Assembly (NCBI RefSeq): GCF_035938995.1
Contig: NZ_DASZGI010000239.1
Coordinates: 1 to 29,246, forward strand
Direction of reading: 5' to 3'
DNA length: 29,246 nt
Source of the DNA: DASZGI01 sp035938995
GTDB lineage: Bacteria; Actinomycetota; Actinomycetes; Streptomycetales; Catenulisporaceae
The notes beneath the pieces are model-generated. The model saw only the letters and a program-made list of their open reading frames with translations, searched no databases and was not told the origin of the DNA. The position numbers and the translations under genes are program-made. This document shows, one piece after another, positions 1 through 11,300 of the stretch. The first letter of the stretch is position 1. Each line of letters starts with the position of its first letter.

Positions 1-3000
1 CGCGCCAAGGCCACCGGTACCACCGGTGATCAACACCGTGCCGTCGCCGTCCAGCGGGGCCGGCACGTTCAGCACGACCTTGCCGGTGTTGCGGCCCTCG
101 CGCAGGAACCGGAACGCGTCGGCACCGCGCCGCACGTCCCACGTCCGGATCGGCGAATGCTCGACCGCGCCCGCCTCGAACAGCGCGACGATCTCGCGCA
201 GCATCTCCTGGATGCGGTCGGGGCCGGCCTCCATCAGGTCGTACGACCGGTACCGCACGCCGGGGTGGTCGCGGGCGACGACCGCCGGGTCGCGCAGGTC
301 GGCCTTGCCCATCTCGATGAACCGGCCGCCGCGCGGCAGCAGGTCCAGCGAGGCGTCCACGAACTCCCCGGCCAACGCGTCGAGCACCACGTCGACACCC
401 GCGCCGCCGGTCGCGGCCAAGAACTTCTCGCGGAAATCCAGGTCGCGCGATGAGGCGATCCGGTCGTCGGCGATACCCATGGCCCGCACCGCGTCCCACT
501 TGGCCGGGCTGGCGGTGGCGAACACCTCGACGCCCCAGTGGCGGGCCAGGTTGACCGCCGCCATGCCGACACCGCCGGCAGCGGCGTGCACGAGCAGCTT
601 CTCCCCCGATGCCAGGCCCGCCAGGTCGACGAGGCCGTAGTAAGCGGTCAGGTAGACCACCGGCAGCGCGGCGGCCTGCGCGAAGGTGAAGCTGTCGGGC
701 ATCGGCACGATGGTGCGGCGGTCGGCGACCGCGATCGGGCCGAACGCGTCCAGGATCAGGCCGAACACCCGGTCGCCGGGCGCCAGGTCGGTGACGCCCG
801 AGCCGACTTCCAGCACCACGCCGGCCGCCTCGCTGCCCAGCGGCGCATCGCCCGGGTACAAGCCCAGCGCGATCAGCACGTCGCGGAAGTTCAGGCCGGC
901 CGCGCGGATGCCCACGCGCACCTCGTGCACGCCCAGCGGGCGGTCGCCGGTGGACGGGATGATGGCCAGTTCTTCCAACGAGCCCTTGCGCTTGCTGCCC
1001 AGCCGCCAAAGGCCCTCGGTCGGGCTCTCGGTGCGCATCAGCCGCGGCACCAGCAGGTCGCCCGCGCGGACCGCGATCTGCGGCTCGTCAATGCCCAGCA
1101 CCGTGCCCCAGTCGGGCAGCCCCGCGCCGTCGGCGCCGTCGCCGTCCAGGTCGACCAGCAGGAATCGACCGGGGTGTTCGGACTGCGCGCTGCGCACCAT
1201 GCCCCACACCGGTGTGACCGCCAGGTCTGCGGCCTCGTCGCCGACCGCGACACCGTTGCGGGTGACCACCACCAGCCGGGCGTCGGTCAGCCACTCGCTG
1301 GCCAGCCAGCGCTGCAACAGGCTCAGCGTGGTCGCACCGACCGCACGGCCCGCGGTGGCCGCGTCCAGCGCGCCCGGCGGCGGGTCGATGGCGACCAGCA
1401 CAGTCTCGGGCGCGGACGCACCATCGACGATGGCCTTTTCGAGCGCGGCCAGGTCGTCGAACCGGTTGCCGGACGCGGCGTCGCCCAGCGCGTCGAAGTC
1501 GCCGAGCACCGCGAACTGGGTCGACCCGGCCGGCTTGCGCTCAGCGTCGGCCACACCCACCCAGTCCAGCCGGAACAGCGAGTTCTGCTTGCCGCGCTGC
1601 GCGCCGGCCAGCTGCGTCTGGTCGACCGGCCGCAACGCGATGGTCTCCACCGCGAACGCCGGCGTCCCGCTGGGGTCGACCGCGTCGATGCGCAGCGCCG
1701 AGTCGCCCGCGCTGCTGATCCGCACCCGCAGCTGCTTGCCGGTCACCTGGCCCAGCCGCACGCCCGACCACGAGAACGGCAGGTCGGCCGCAGACCCGGC
1801 GTCCTTGTCCACTAGGCCGCCGTGCAGGGCCGAGTCGAACAGCGCGGGGTGGATGGCGAACCCATCGCCGCCCGCGTCGTCGGGAATCGCCACCTCGGTG
1901 TACAGGTCGGTGCCCGACCGCCAGGCCGCGCGCAGGCCCTGGAACAGCGGACCGTAGTCGTAGCCGACCTCGGCCAGCCGCGGGTACAGCGTGTCGACGG
2001 CGACCGCGTCGGCCCCGGCCGGCGGCCACACGGCCGGGAACGCTGGCATCGGTTCGGCGTCGGCGACCAGCCAGCCGCGCGCGTGGCAGGTCGCGGCGCG
2101 CTCGCCGTCCTCGCCCGCCGCCTCCGGCCGTGAGTAGACGGCCACCGCGCGGCGGCCGTCCTGCTCGGCGGGCGCGACGGTGACCTGCACCGCCAGCGGC
2201 GCGTCGTCGGCCAGCACCAGCGGCGCTTCCAGGATGATCTCGTCCACGGCCGGGAAGCCGGTCTCCCGGCCGGCCGCCAGCGCCAGTTCGACCAGCGCGG
2301 CGCCAGGCACGATCACCGTGCCGAAGACTGCGTGGTCCTGCGTCCACGGCTGGGCGTCGGCGCTGATGCGACCGGTGAACAGCCACTCGTCGCGGTCGCC
2401 CACCTGGGTCCCGGCGACCAGCACCGGGTGGCCCAGCCGGGCGAGGCCCGCCGCGGCCGGGTCGCCGGACGCGCCGGGCATCAGCCAGTACGGCTGGCGC
2501 TGGAACGCATAGGTGGGCAGCGCGATCCGCTTCGCGCCGCTGCCGGCGTAGAACGCCTGCCAGTCCACGCGCACGCCGGTCACGTGCGCCTCGGACAGCG
2601 AGGTCGCGAACCGCTCCGGACCACCCTCGTCGCGGCGCAGCGAGCCGACCGCGGCGACCCGGTCGGCGGCGTCCAGCGCGGCGATGCTGTCCTCGACGGC
2701 CATGGTCAGCACCGGGTGCGACGACGCCTCGATGAAGCAGTTGGCGCCGTTGTCGATCAGCGCGGCGACCGCGGGCGCGAAGCCGACCCGGCCGCGCAGG
2801 TTGCGGTACCAGTACGCGGCGTCCAGCTCCGCGGTGTCGACGAAGCGGCCTTCCAGCGTCGAGTAGAACGGGATCCGGCCGGACACCGGCGTGATCGGCC
2901 CGAGCACGTCGAGCAGTTCGGCCTCGATCGCCTCCACGTGTACTGAGTGCGACGCGTAGTCCACCGCGACTTTCTTGGCGCGGATGCCCTCGGCCTTGCA

Positions 3001-5259
3001 GGCGGCGACCAGCGTGTCCAGCGCGTCCGGCTCGCCGGCCACGACCACCGCGCTGGGGCTGTTGACGGCGGCCACCGAGATCCGGCCCGCGTACGGCTCG
3101 ATCAGCTTCTCCACCGCGTCCACCGGCTGGGCGACCGACACCATGCCGCCCTTGCCGGCCAGCCGCTCGCGGATGGCGCGGCTGCGCAGCGCGACCACCC
3201 GGGCCGCGTCGTCCAGCGACAGCCCGCCGGCCACATAGGCCGCCGCGATCTCGCCCTGCGAGTGGCCAAGCACCGCGGTCGGCTCGACGCCTGCCGACTG
3301 CCACAGCTTGGCCAGCGACACCATCACCGCGAACAGCGCGGGCTGCACCACGTCCACCCGGTCCAGCGGCGGCGCGCCGGGCACGCCGCGCAGCACGTCG
3401 ACCAGGTTCCAGTCGAGGTAGCCAGCCAGCGCCGCCGAACACGCCGCGATCTCCTCGGCGAACACCGGCGCGGCGTCCAGCAGCCCGACGGCCATGCCCG
3501 CCCACTGCGCGCCCTGGCCGGGGAACACGAACACCGCGCTGCCGCCGACCGGCTGGCCGTCCAGCACATTGGCGGCCGGCTCGCCCGCCGACAGCGCCTT
3601 GAGCCCGGACAGCAGGCCGCCGCGGTCGGCGGCGATCACCGCGGCCCGCCGCTCGAGGTGGGCGCGCGCGGTCGCGCAGGAGTAGCCGATGTCCAGCACG
3701 GACAGCTCCGGCTGGGCGATCATCAGCGCACGCAGCTGGTCGGCCTGAGTGCGCAGGGCCGCCTCGCCGCGCGCGGAGATCAGCACCGGCACGGCCGCGG
3801 GCGGCGTCGCGGCGACGGGCGCAGCGGTTTCGGCTGGGATCTCGGTCGGCGGTTCCTCCACGATCAGGTGCGCGTTGGTGCCGCCGACACCGAACGACGA
3901 CACGCCCGCCCGGCGCGGCCTGCCGTCGCTGGCAGGCCACGGCCGCGCCTGCGTCAGCAGCGAGACCTCGCCGGCGGTCCAGTCCACGTTGGGCGAAGGC
4001 GCGTCCACGTGCAGGGTGCTGGGCAGCGTGTCGTGCCGCATCGCCATGACCATCTTGATCACGCCCGCCACGCCCGCCGCGGCCTGCGTGTGGCCGATGT
4101 TGGACTTGATCGAGCCCAGCCACAGCGGACCGTTGACCCGGTCGCGGCCGTAAGTGGCCAGCAGCGCCTTGGCCTCGATCGGGTCGCCGAGCGGAGTGCC
4201 GGTGCCGTGGCCCTCCACGGCGTCCACGTCGGACGGTGCCAGGCCCGCGTCGGCGAGCGCCTGCTTGATCACCCGCTCCTGCGACGGGCCGTTGGGCGCG
4301 GTCAGGCCGTTGCTGGCGCCGTCCTGGTTGACCGCGCTGCCGCGGATCACCGCGAGCACCTGGTGGCCGTTGCGCCGGGCGTCGGATAGCCGTTCCAGCA
4401 CGAGCAGACCGGCGCCCTCGGCCCAGCCGACGCCGTCGGCCGCGGCCGCGTACGCCTTGCAGCGCCCGTCCGGCGAGACGCCGCGCTGTCGGCTGAACTC
4501 CACGAACACGCTGGGCCGGGCCAGCACCGTCGCGCCGCCGACCAACGCCAGCGAGCACTCCCGCGCGCGTAACGCCTTGCCCGCCACGTGGATGGCCACC
4601 AGCGACGACGAGCACGCGGTGTCCACGGTGACCGCGGGGCCCTCGAAGCCGAACGTGTAGCTCAGGCGTCCGGAGGCCACACTGCCCGCGGACGCGATCG
4701 TCAGGTAGCCCTCGACCTCGGCGCGCCGGTCGCTCTGCCCGGCCACGAAGCCGTAGTCGGAGTACATGATCCCGGTGAACACGCCGGTGTCGCTGCCGCG
4801 CAGCGCGGTGATGTCGATGCCGGCGTCCTCGAACGCCTCCCACGCGGTTTCCAGCAGCAGCCGCTGCTGCGGGTCCATCACCGCGGCCTCGCGCGGGCTG
4901 ACGCCGAAGAAGTCCGCGTCGAACTCGGCGGCCCGGTCGACGAACCCGCCGCCACGGGTGTACGAGGTGCCCGGGTGGTCCGGGTCCGGGTGGTACAGGT
5001 GCTCGACGTCCCAGCCGCGGTCGGTCGGGAACTCGGCCTGCGTGCCGACGCGGCCGCCTGCGACCAGTTGCCACAGCTGGTCGGGATTGGTGACGCCGCC
5101 CGGGTAGCGGCAGCTCATGCCGACGATGGCCAGCGGCTCGCTGGCCCGCTCCTCGACGTCCTTGAGCTGAGCCCGGGTCTCGTTGAGGTCGACGGCGAGC
5201 TTCTTCAGGTAGCGGACGAGCTTTTCCTGCTGCTGCGGGTCGTTGGCGTCAACGCTCAT
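1..5259 (-). CDS. Type I modular PKS, extension module 2 (KS-AT-DH-ER-KR), 3' end outside window
   Basis: This is a cytoplasmic assembly-line enzyme that adds one extender unit to the chain made by the upstream PKS. 1753 codons are visible and the reading frame is open at base 1. Residues 1-35 form a charged coiled-coil docking peptide. The KS has the DTACSSS motif with Cys216. The AT has GHSQGE with Ser667 and the YASH motif at 768-771, the signature of methylmalonyl-CoA selection. The DH has HAVFG with His976 and the second motif with Asp1142. The ER has LNFRDV with Tyr1468 and the nucleotide loop GGVG at 1562-1565. The KR begins with GGTGGLG and is cut there. A full DH-ER-KR set predicts a saturated beta-carbon. 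The ACP and any later module lie beyond the window. The gene starts 53 bp after the stop of the preceding PKS, in the same direction, so the two are very likely cotranscribed. The second of two in-frame ATGs is chosen because of RBS spacing. Confidence 0.95.
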   Translation of the reverse strand, partial: MSVDANDPQQQEKLVRYLKKLAVDLNETRAQLKDVEERASEPLAIVGMSCRYPGGVTNPDQLWQLVAGGRVGTQAEFPTDRGWDVEHLYHPDPDHPGTSYTRGGGFVDRAAEFDADFFGVSPREAAVMDPQQRLLLETAWEAFEDAGIDITALRGSDTGVFTGIMYSDYGFVAGQSDRRAEVEGYLTIASAGSVASGRLSYTFGFEGPAVTVDTACSSSLVAIHVAGKALRARECSLALVGGATVLARPSVFVEFSRQRGVSPDGRCKAYAAAADGVGWAEGAGLLVLERLSDARRNGHQVLAVIRGSAVNQDGASNGLTAPNGPSQERVIKQALADAGLAPSDVDAVEGHGTGTPLGDPIEAKALLATYGRDRVNGPLWLGSIKSNIGHTQAAAGVAGVIKMVMAMRHDTLPSTLHVDAPSPNVDWTAGEVSLLTQARPWPASDGRPRRAGVSSFGVGGTNAHLIVEEPPTEIPAETAAPVAATPPAAVPVLISARGEAALRTQADQLRALMIAQPELSVLDIGYSCATARAHLERRAAVIAADRGGLLSGLKALSAGEPAANVLDGQPVGGSAVFVFPGQGAQWAGMAVGLLDAAPVFAEEIAACSAALAGYLDWNLVDVLRGVPGAPPLDRVDVVQPALFAVMVSLAKLWQSAGVEPTAVLGHSQGEIAAAYVAGGLSLDDAARVVALRSRAIRERLAGKGGMVSVAQPVDAVEKLIEPYAGRISVAAVNSPSAVVVAGEPDALDTLVAACKAEGIRAKKVAVDYASHSVHVEAIEAELLDVLGPITPVSGRIPFYSTLEGRFVDTAELDAAYWYRNLRGRVGFAPAVAALIDNGANCFIEASSHPVLTMAVEDSIAALDAADRVAAVGSLRRDEGGPERFATSLSEAHVTGVRVDWQAFYAGSGAKRIALPTYAFQRQPYWLMPGASGDPAAAGLARLGHPVLVAGTQVGDRDEWLFTGRISADAQPWTQDHAVFGTVIVPGAALVELALAAGRETGFPAVDEIILEAPLVLADDAPLAVQVTVAPAEQDGRRAVAVYSRPEAAGEDGERAATCHARGWLVADAEPMPAFPAVWPPAGADAVAVDTLYPRLAEVGYDYGPLFQGLRAAWRSGTDLYTEVAIPDDAGGDGFAIHPALFDSALHGGLVDKDAGSAADLPFSWSGVRLGQVTGKQLRVRISSAGDSALRIDAVDPSGTPAFAVETIALRPVDQTQLAGAQRGKQNSLFRLDWVGVADAERKPAGSTQFAVLGDFDALGDAASGNRFDDLAALEKAIVDGASAPETVLVAIDPPPGALDAATAGRAVGATTLSLLQRWLASEWLTDARLVVVTRNGVAVGDEAADLAVTPVWGMVRSAQSEHPGRFLLVDLDGDGADGAGLPDWGTVLGIDEPQIAVRAGDLLVPRLMRTESPTEGLWRLGSKRKGSLEELAIIPSTGDRPLGVHEVRVGIRAAGLNFRDVLIALGLYPGDAPLGSEAAGVVLEVGSGVTDLAPGDRVFGLILDAFGPIAVADRRTIVPMPDSFTFAQAAALPVVYLTAYYGLVDLAGLASGEKLLVHAAAGGVGMAAVNLARHWGVEVFATASPAKWDAVRAMGIADDRIASSRDLDFREKFLAATGGAGVDVVLDALAGEFVDASLDLLPRGGRFIEMGKADLRDPAVVARDHPGVRYRSYDLMEAGPDRIQEMLREIVALFEAGAVEHSPIRTWDVRRGADAFRFLREGRNTGKVVLNVPAPLDGDGTVLITGGTGGLGA

Positions 5260-5266
5260 TGCCATG

Positions 5267-5272
5267 TCCTCT
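5267..5272 (-). promoter_or_regulatory. Ribosome binding site that decides the start of the second PKS protein
   Basis: On the minus strand AGAGGA lies 7 nt before the ATG at 5259 but only 1 nt before the in-frame ATG at 5265. The spacing favours the start at 5259 (protein begins MSVDAN). Confidence 0.6.
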
Positions 5273-5312
5273 GCGCTGATGATCCGGGCGGGGGAAGGGT
5301 CTGGTCACGAGC

Positions 5313-8300
5313 TCACGCCTCGCCGAACTCGGCGTCGATCAACGAGAAGACCTCGTCCATGGAGGTGGCGGCCTCGATCGCCACGCTGGTGCGCTGCGTG
5401 CCGCCGTCGGTCAGCGCGGCGAGCAGGGTGCGCAGCCGGCCGGCCATGCGGTCCCTGTCGGCGGTGTCGATCCCGGCGAGCAGGCCTTCGAGCCTGGTCA
5501 GTTCCCGGTCGATCGGCGGTTCGACGGGCGCGGCGGCACCGAGGTGGGACAGCAGCAGGTCCGCGACCGAGACCGCGGTCGGGTGGTCGAAGACCAGCGT
5601 CGCGGGCAGCCGGACGCCGCTGGCCTGGTTGAGCCGGTTGCGCAGTTCGACGGCGGCCAGTGAGTCGAAGCCGAGTTCCTTGAAGGCGCGCGACGGGTCG
5701 ATGCCGCCCGGTGACGCGTGCCCGAGGACGGCCGCGACCTGCGCGCGGACCAGGTCGAGCACGATGCGCGCCCGCTCCGCTTCAGTGACGCCGGCCAGCC
5801 GCTGCGCCAGCGACACCCCGGTGTCGGCTGCCGCCCGCTTGGGCGGGGTGGGCACCAGGCCGCGCAGCAGGGCGGGCAGTTGCCCGGCCCGCGCCTGCGA
5901 CCGCAGGCCGCCGAGGTCGAGTCCGGTGGGCGCGAGCAGCGCGGCGTCGATGCCCAGGGCCAGGTCGAACAGCTCGAGGCCCTGCTCGGTGGCCAGCGGC
6001 AGCACACCGATCCTGGCCAGCCGCACCAGGTCGGCTTCGGCCAGCTCGCCGCCCATGCCGCCGGACTCCGCCCACAGGCCCCACGCCAGCGAGACCGCTG
6101 ACAGGCCGGCCGCGCGCCGCGTGGCCGCCAAGGCGTCCAGGAAGGCGTTGGCCGCCGCGTAGTTGCCCTGGCCCGCGGTGCCGACCAGAGCCGAGATGGA
6201 CGAGAACAGCACGAACGCGGCCAGCCCGCGGCCCTCGGTCAGCTCGTGCAGGTTCAGCGCGGCGTCCACCTTCGGCCGCATGACCTTTTCTAGCTGCTCG
6301 GGCGTCAGGGCTTCCAGCACACCGTCGTCGAGCACACCCGCCGAGTGGACGACTGCGGTTAGCGGGCGATCCAGCGTGGTCAGCAGTTCGGCCAGCGCCG
6401 CCCGGTCGGCCACATCACACGCGGCCACAACCGCCCGCGCACCAAGCGTCTCCAACTCAGCCACCAGCTCGCTGACACCAGCCGCCGCCGCGCCGCGCCT
6501 GCTGACCAGCAGCAGATGCCGCACACCATGATTGGCAACCAGATGCTTGGCGAACACCGCGCCAAGACCCCCGGTACCACCAGTGATCAGCACTGTGCCG
6601 TCCGGGTCGAGCGGGGTCCGTGGCGCACCGGACTCGTCGGCGCGGACCAGCCGGGGCACCAGCACCCGGCCAGCGCGGACGGCCAGCTGCGGCTCGTCCA
6701 GGCCGACCAGCGCAGCCCAGTCGGGTTGGTTTGCGCCGTCGGTGTCCACTAGCACGAAGCGGCCGGGGTGCTCGGACTGCGCGGTGCGCACCAGACCCCA
6801 CACCGGCGCCAGCGCCAGGTCGACCGCCTCGTCGCCGACCGCGACGCCGTTGGAGGTGACCAGCACCAGGCGGGCATCGGCGAGCCGGTCAGCGGCGAGC
6901 CAGCCTTGCACCAAGGCCAGGGTGTCGCGGGCGACCGCGTGCACCGCGGCCGCACCCGTGCCAGTTGCTGTCGGGATCGGCGCGAGGACCACGTCCGGCA
7001 CGTCGGCGCCCGCGGCGATCGCCTGGTCCAGCGCGGCCGGGTCGGCGTACTCGCCCGAGGCGCCCAGGACCACGCTGCGCAGGCCGGCCGGGGCGGCCGG
7101 TGTGACCGGCGTCCACTCCACCGCGAACAGCGCCTTCGAGCCGCCCCGCTGAGCGGCCGCCAGCTGCGCCGGGTCGATCGCCCGGATGGCCAGCGAGTCC
7201 ACCGACACGACCGGCGCGCCGTCCTCGCCGACCACGTCGATGCGCAGCGCGGACTCGCCCGCCGGGCCGATCCGCACGCGCACGCGCTTCGCACCGGACG
7301 CCGCCGCACCCAGCCGCACGCCCGACCAGGAGAACGGCAGGTCGGCGGTGGCACCGGGGGCCTTGTCCAGCACCGCCCCGTGCAGGACGGAGTCGAACAG
7401 CGCCGGGTGGATGCCGTAGCCGTCAGTCGCGTCGGCGTCCAGCTGGACTTCGGTGTACACGGTTTCGCCGCTGCGCCAGGCGACTCGCAGGCCCTGGCAC
7501 AGCGGGCCGTAGTCGTAGCCCACGTCGGCCAGCCGTGCGTAGAGCGCGTCGATCGACACCGGCTGCGCGTCGGCCGGCGGCCAGGCCGCGGGCAGCACCG
7601 GGAACGGCTCGGCTTCGGCCACCAGCGTGCCGCGCGCGTGGCAGGTCGCCTCGACCGGAGAATCGGCCGACTCCGCCGCGGGCCGCGAGTAGATCGCGAC
7701 CTCGCGCTTGCCCGCGTCGTCGGCGGGCGACACGGTGACCTGCACCTGGCGGGCAGCCTCGGCGACGACCAGCGGCGCTTCAAGCACAAGCTCGTCCACC
7801 ACCGGGCAGCCGACCTGTGCGCCTGCGGCCAGCGCGAGTTCGACCATGGCCGCGCCGGGCAGCATCACGGTGCCGAACACCGCGTGGTCGCGAATCCACG
7901 GCGCGCTGTCGGTGGCGACCTGCCCGGTGAACACCCACTCGTCGCGGTCACCGACCTGCACGGCAGCAGCCAGGAGCGGGTGGTCCATCCGGCGCAGCCC
8001 CGCCGCGGCCGGGTCGCCGGACCGGGTGCGGGGCGCGACGAAGTACCGCTGCCGCTGGAACGCGTACTTGGGCAGCTCGACGCGGGTGGCGCCGGAACCG
8101 GCGTAATAAGCCGACCAGTCGACCGCCACACCGGAGATGTGCACCTGGGCCAGGAAGCCGGCGAACGTCTCGGCCTCGGGGTGCTTGGCGCGCAGCGCGG
8201 CGGCCAGCGCGATCTGCTCCTCGGCGAGCGACTGGCGGGCCATCGCGGTCAGCACGCCGTCCGGGCCCAGCTCGAAGAACCGGCGCACGCCGAAGTTCTC

Positions 8301-11300
8301 CAGCGTGCGTACGCCCTCCATGAAGCACACGGCCTGCCGGACGTGGTCGACCCAGTAGGCCGCGTCGGTCAGCTCCGACGACACCAGCTTGCCGGTCACG
8401 TTGGACACGATCGGCAGCTGCGGTTCGTGCAGCGTCAGCCCGTCGGCGACGCGGTGGAACTCGGCGAGCATCGGGTCCATCAGCGGTGAGTGAAACGCGT
8501 GGCTGACCTTCAACCGGGTGGTCTTGCGGTCGGCCATCCGCGGCAGCCACTCGTCCAACGCGGCCAGCTCACCGGACACCACGACGGCCTGCGGCCCGTT
8601 GACGGCCGCGACCGCCAGCCGGTCGCCCATGTCGGCCAGCGCGGCGACGACCTCCTCCTCGGTCGCTTGGACCGCGGCCATGCCGCCGCCCGCCGGCAAC
8701 GCGCCCATCAGCCTGCCGCGCGCGGCCACCAGCGTGCACGCATCGGCCAACGAGAGCACCCCGGCCACGTGCGCCGCCGCCAACTCACCCACCGAGTGGC
8801 CGATCAAGTAGTCCGCGCGAACGCCGAGAGACTCGACAAGGCGGAAAAGACCCACCTCCACCGCGAACAGCGCGGCCTGGGTGAACTCGGTCTCGTTGAG
8901 GAGCAAGGCCTCCGGCGAACCCTCCGCGGCGAACACCAGTTCCTTGAGCGGTCTGCCGAGCTTGCCGTCGAACTCGGCGCACACCTGGTCCAGCGCGGCG
9001 GCGAACGCCGGGAATGCCGTCACCAGGCCCGCGCCCATGCCGGCGCGCTGCGCGCCCTGGCCGGTGAACAGGAACGCGGTCTTGCCGCCGACCTGCGAAC
9101 CGGTGAACACGCCCGCGGCGGGCGCGGCGTCGGCCAGCGCGCTCAGGCCAGCCAGCAGGCCGGCCCGGTCGGCGGCCACGACCGCGGCCCGCTGCGGCAG
9201 GTGCGCGCGGGTGGTCGCGGTGGACAGGCCGATGTCGGTCAACGCCAAGTCCGGCCGGTCGGACAGGTGCGCGTGCAGGCGGGCGGCCTGCGCACGCAGC
9301 GCGGCGTCGCCCTTGGCCGACACCAGCACCGGCACCCCCGGCACCACCGGCGGCAGACCCGGACCGGCCTGCGCGGCCACCGTGACCGGGCCGTCGGCGG
9401 CGGGCGTCGCCGGCTCGTCGGCGGGCGCCTGCTCCAGGATCACGTGCGCGTTGGTGCCGCTGACCCCGAACGACGACACCGCGGCGCGGCGCGGACGGCC
9501 GTCGGCCGGCCACGGCTCGGCCTCGGTCAGCAGCTTGATCTCGCCCGCTTCCCAGTCCACGTGTGGCGACGGGGCGTCGATGTGCAGCGACTTGGGCATC
9601 GTCTCGTGCCGCATCGCCATCAGCATCTTGATCACGCCGCCGACGCCCGCAGCAGCCGACGAATGGCCGATGTTGGACTTGAGCGAGCCCAGCCGCAGCG
9701 GTCCGGTGGTCCGGTCCTGGCCGTAGGTGGCCAGCAGTGCCTGCGCCTCGATCGGGTCGCCGAGCTTGGTGCCCGTGCCGTGCCCCTCAACGACGTCGAT
9801 CTCTGACGGCGATAGGCCAGCATTGGCCAGCGCCTGCCGGATCACCCGCTCCTGCGACGGGCCATTCGGCGCGGTCAGGCCGTTGCTCGCGCCGTCCTGG
9901 TTGATCGCGCCGCCGCGGATCACCGCGAGGACCGGATGGCCGTTGCGGCGGGCGTCGGAGAGCCGTTCGAGCAGCAGCAGCCCGGCGCCCTCGGCGAAGG
10001 CGGTGCCGTCGGCCGCCGCGGAGAACGCCTTGGCGCGGCCGTCCGCGGCCAGTCCGTTCTGCCGGCTGAACTCCACCAGGTTGCCCGGGTTGGCCATGAG
10101 GGTGACCCCGCCGGCCAGGGCGAGGCCGCACTCGCCGCGCCGCAGAGCCTGCGTGGCCAGCTGGATCGCGACCAGGGAGGAGGAGCACGCCGTGTCGACG
10201 GTGATCGCAGGGCCCTGCAATCCGAAGGTGTAGGCGATTCGGCCGGAGGCGACACTCAGCGCGGTGCCGGTGAGCAGGTGGCCGTCGGCGAGGCCGGTGG
10301 GCTGGTGCAGGCGCGGGCCGTAGTCGGTGGACATGGCGCCGACGTAGACGCCGGTCGCCGATCCGGCCAGGCCGGCCGGATCGAGGCCGGCCCGCTCCAG
10401 GCATTCCCAGGCGGTCTCCAGCAGCAGCCGCTGCTGCGGATCCATGGCCAGCGCCTCGCGCGGGCTCAGGCCGAAGAACGCGGCGTCGAACCGGTCGCCG
10501 TCGAGCAGGAATCCGCCGTGGCGAGTGGCGCACGAGCCGGGCCGGTCCGGGCCGGAGCCGAGCAGCGCGTCCATGTCCCAACCGCGGTTCGCGGGCAGCT
10601 CGCAGATCGCGTCGGTGCCACTGGCCACGAGCTGCCATAGGTCCTCGGGCGACTCCACGCCGCCCGGATAGCGGCAGCCCATGGCGACGATCGCGATGGG
10701 CTCGCCCGCGGAGCCGGATGCCGGTCCCGCGTCGGCCTCCGTCTGCGTTTGTGTGGACGGCGCGCCGCCGAGCGCGTCGTGCAGGTGGCCCGCGAGGCGG
10801 TTCGGGGTGGGGTAGTCGAAGAGCACTGTGGTCGGCAGCCGGAGCCCGGTCGCCGCTTTGAGCCGGTTGCGCAGCTCGACGGTCGCGGCCGAGTCGAAGC
10901 CGAGGTCCTTGAAGCTGCGCTGTGGGTCGACGGCGCGGCCGCCTGTGTGCCCGAGGATGTCGGCGGCCGCCGCGAGCACGAGGTTGCGCACCTCTGGCAG
11001 GCTCGCCCGTGCGGCGGCTGGGACGGTCGTCGGCGCTACCGGCTCCGGGGCCGCGTGGAAACCGACCAGGGCGGTCGGGGCGGGGGCCACGCCTGCCAGC
11101 CAGTACCGCTCGCGCTGGAACGCGTAGGTAGGCAGATCCGTGAGCTCGGCTTCGGGTGCGGCGCAGTGCCGTTCCCAGTCGACTTCGGCCCCGTGCACGT
11201 ACGCTTCGGCGAGGCTGCGCCGCACGCGCTGCGGTCCGCCGTCCTGGCGCGTCAGGGTGCTGACGACCACGGCGGGCGCGTCCGCCGCCTCGATGCTTTC

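Noticed and set aside
1541..5074. Long open frame on the minus strand encoding an Arg/Gly/Ala-rich protein
   Set aside because: It lies within the PKS gene in another frame, has no domain similarity, and the true frame shows KS, AT and DH motifs.
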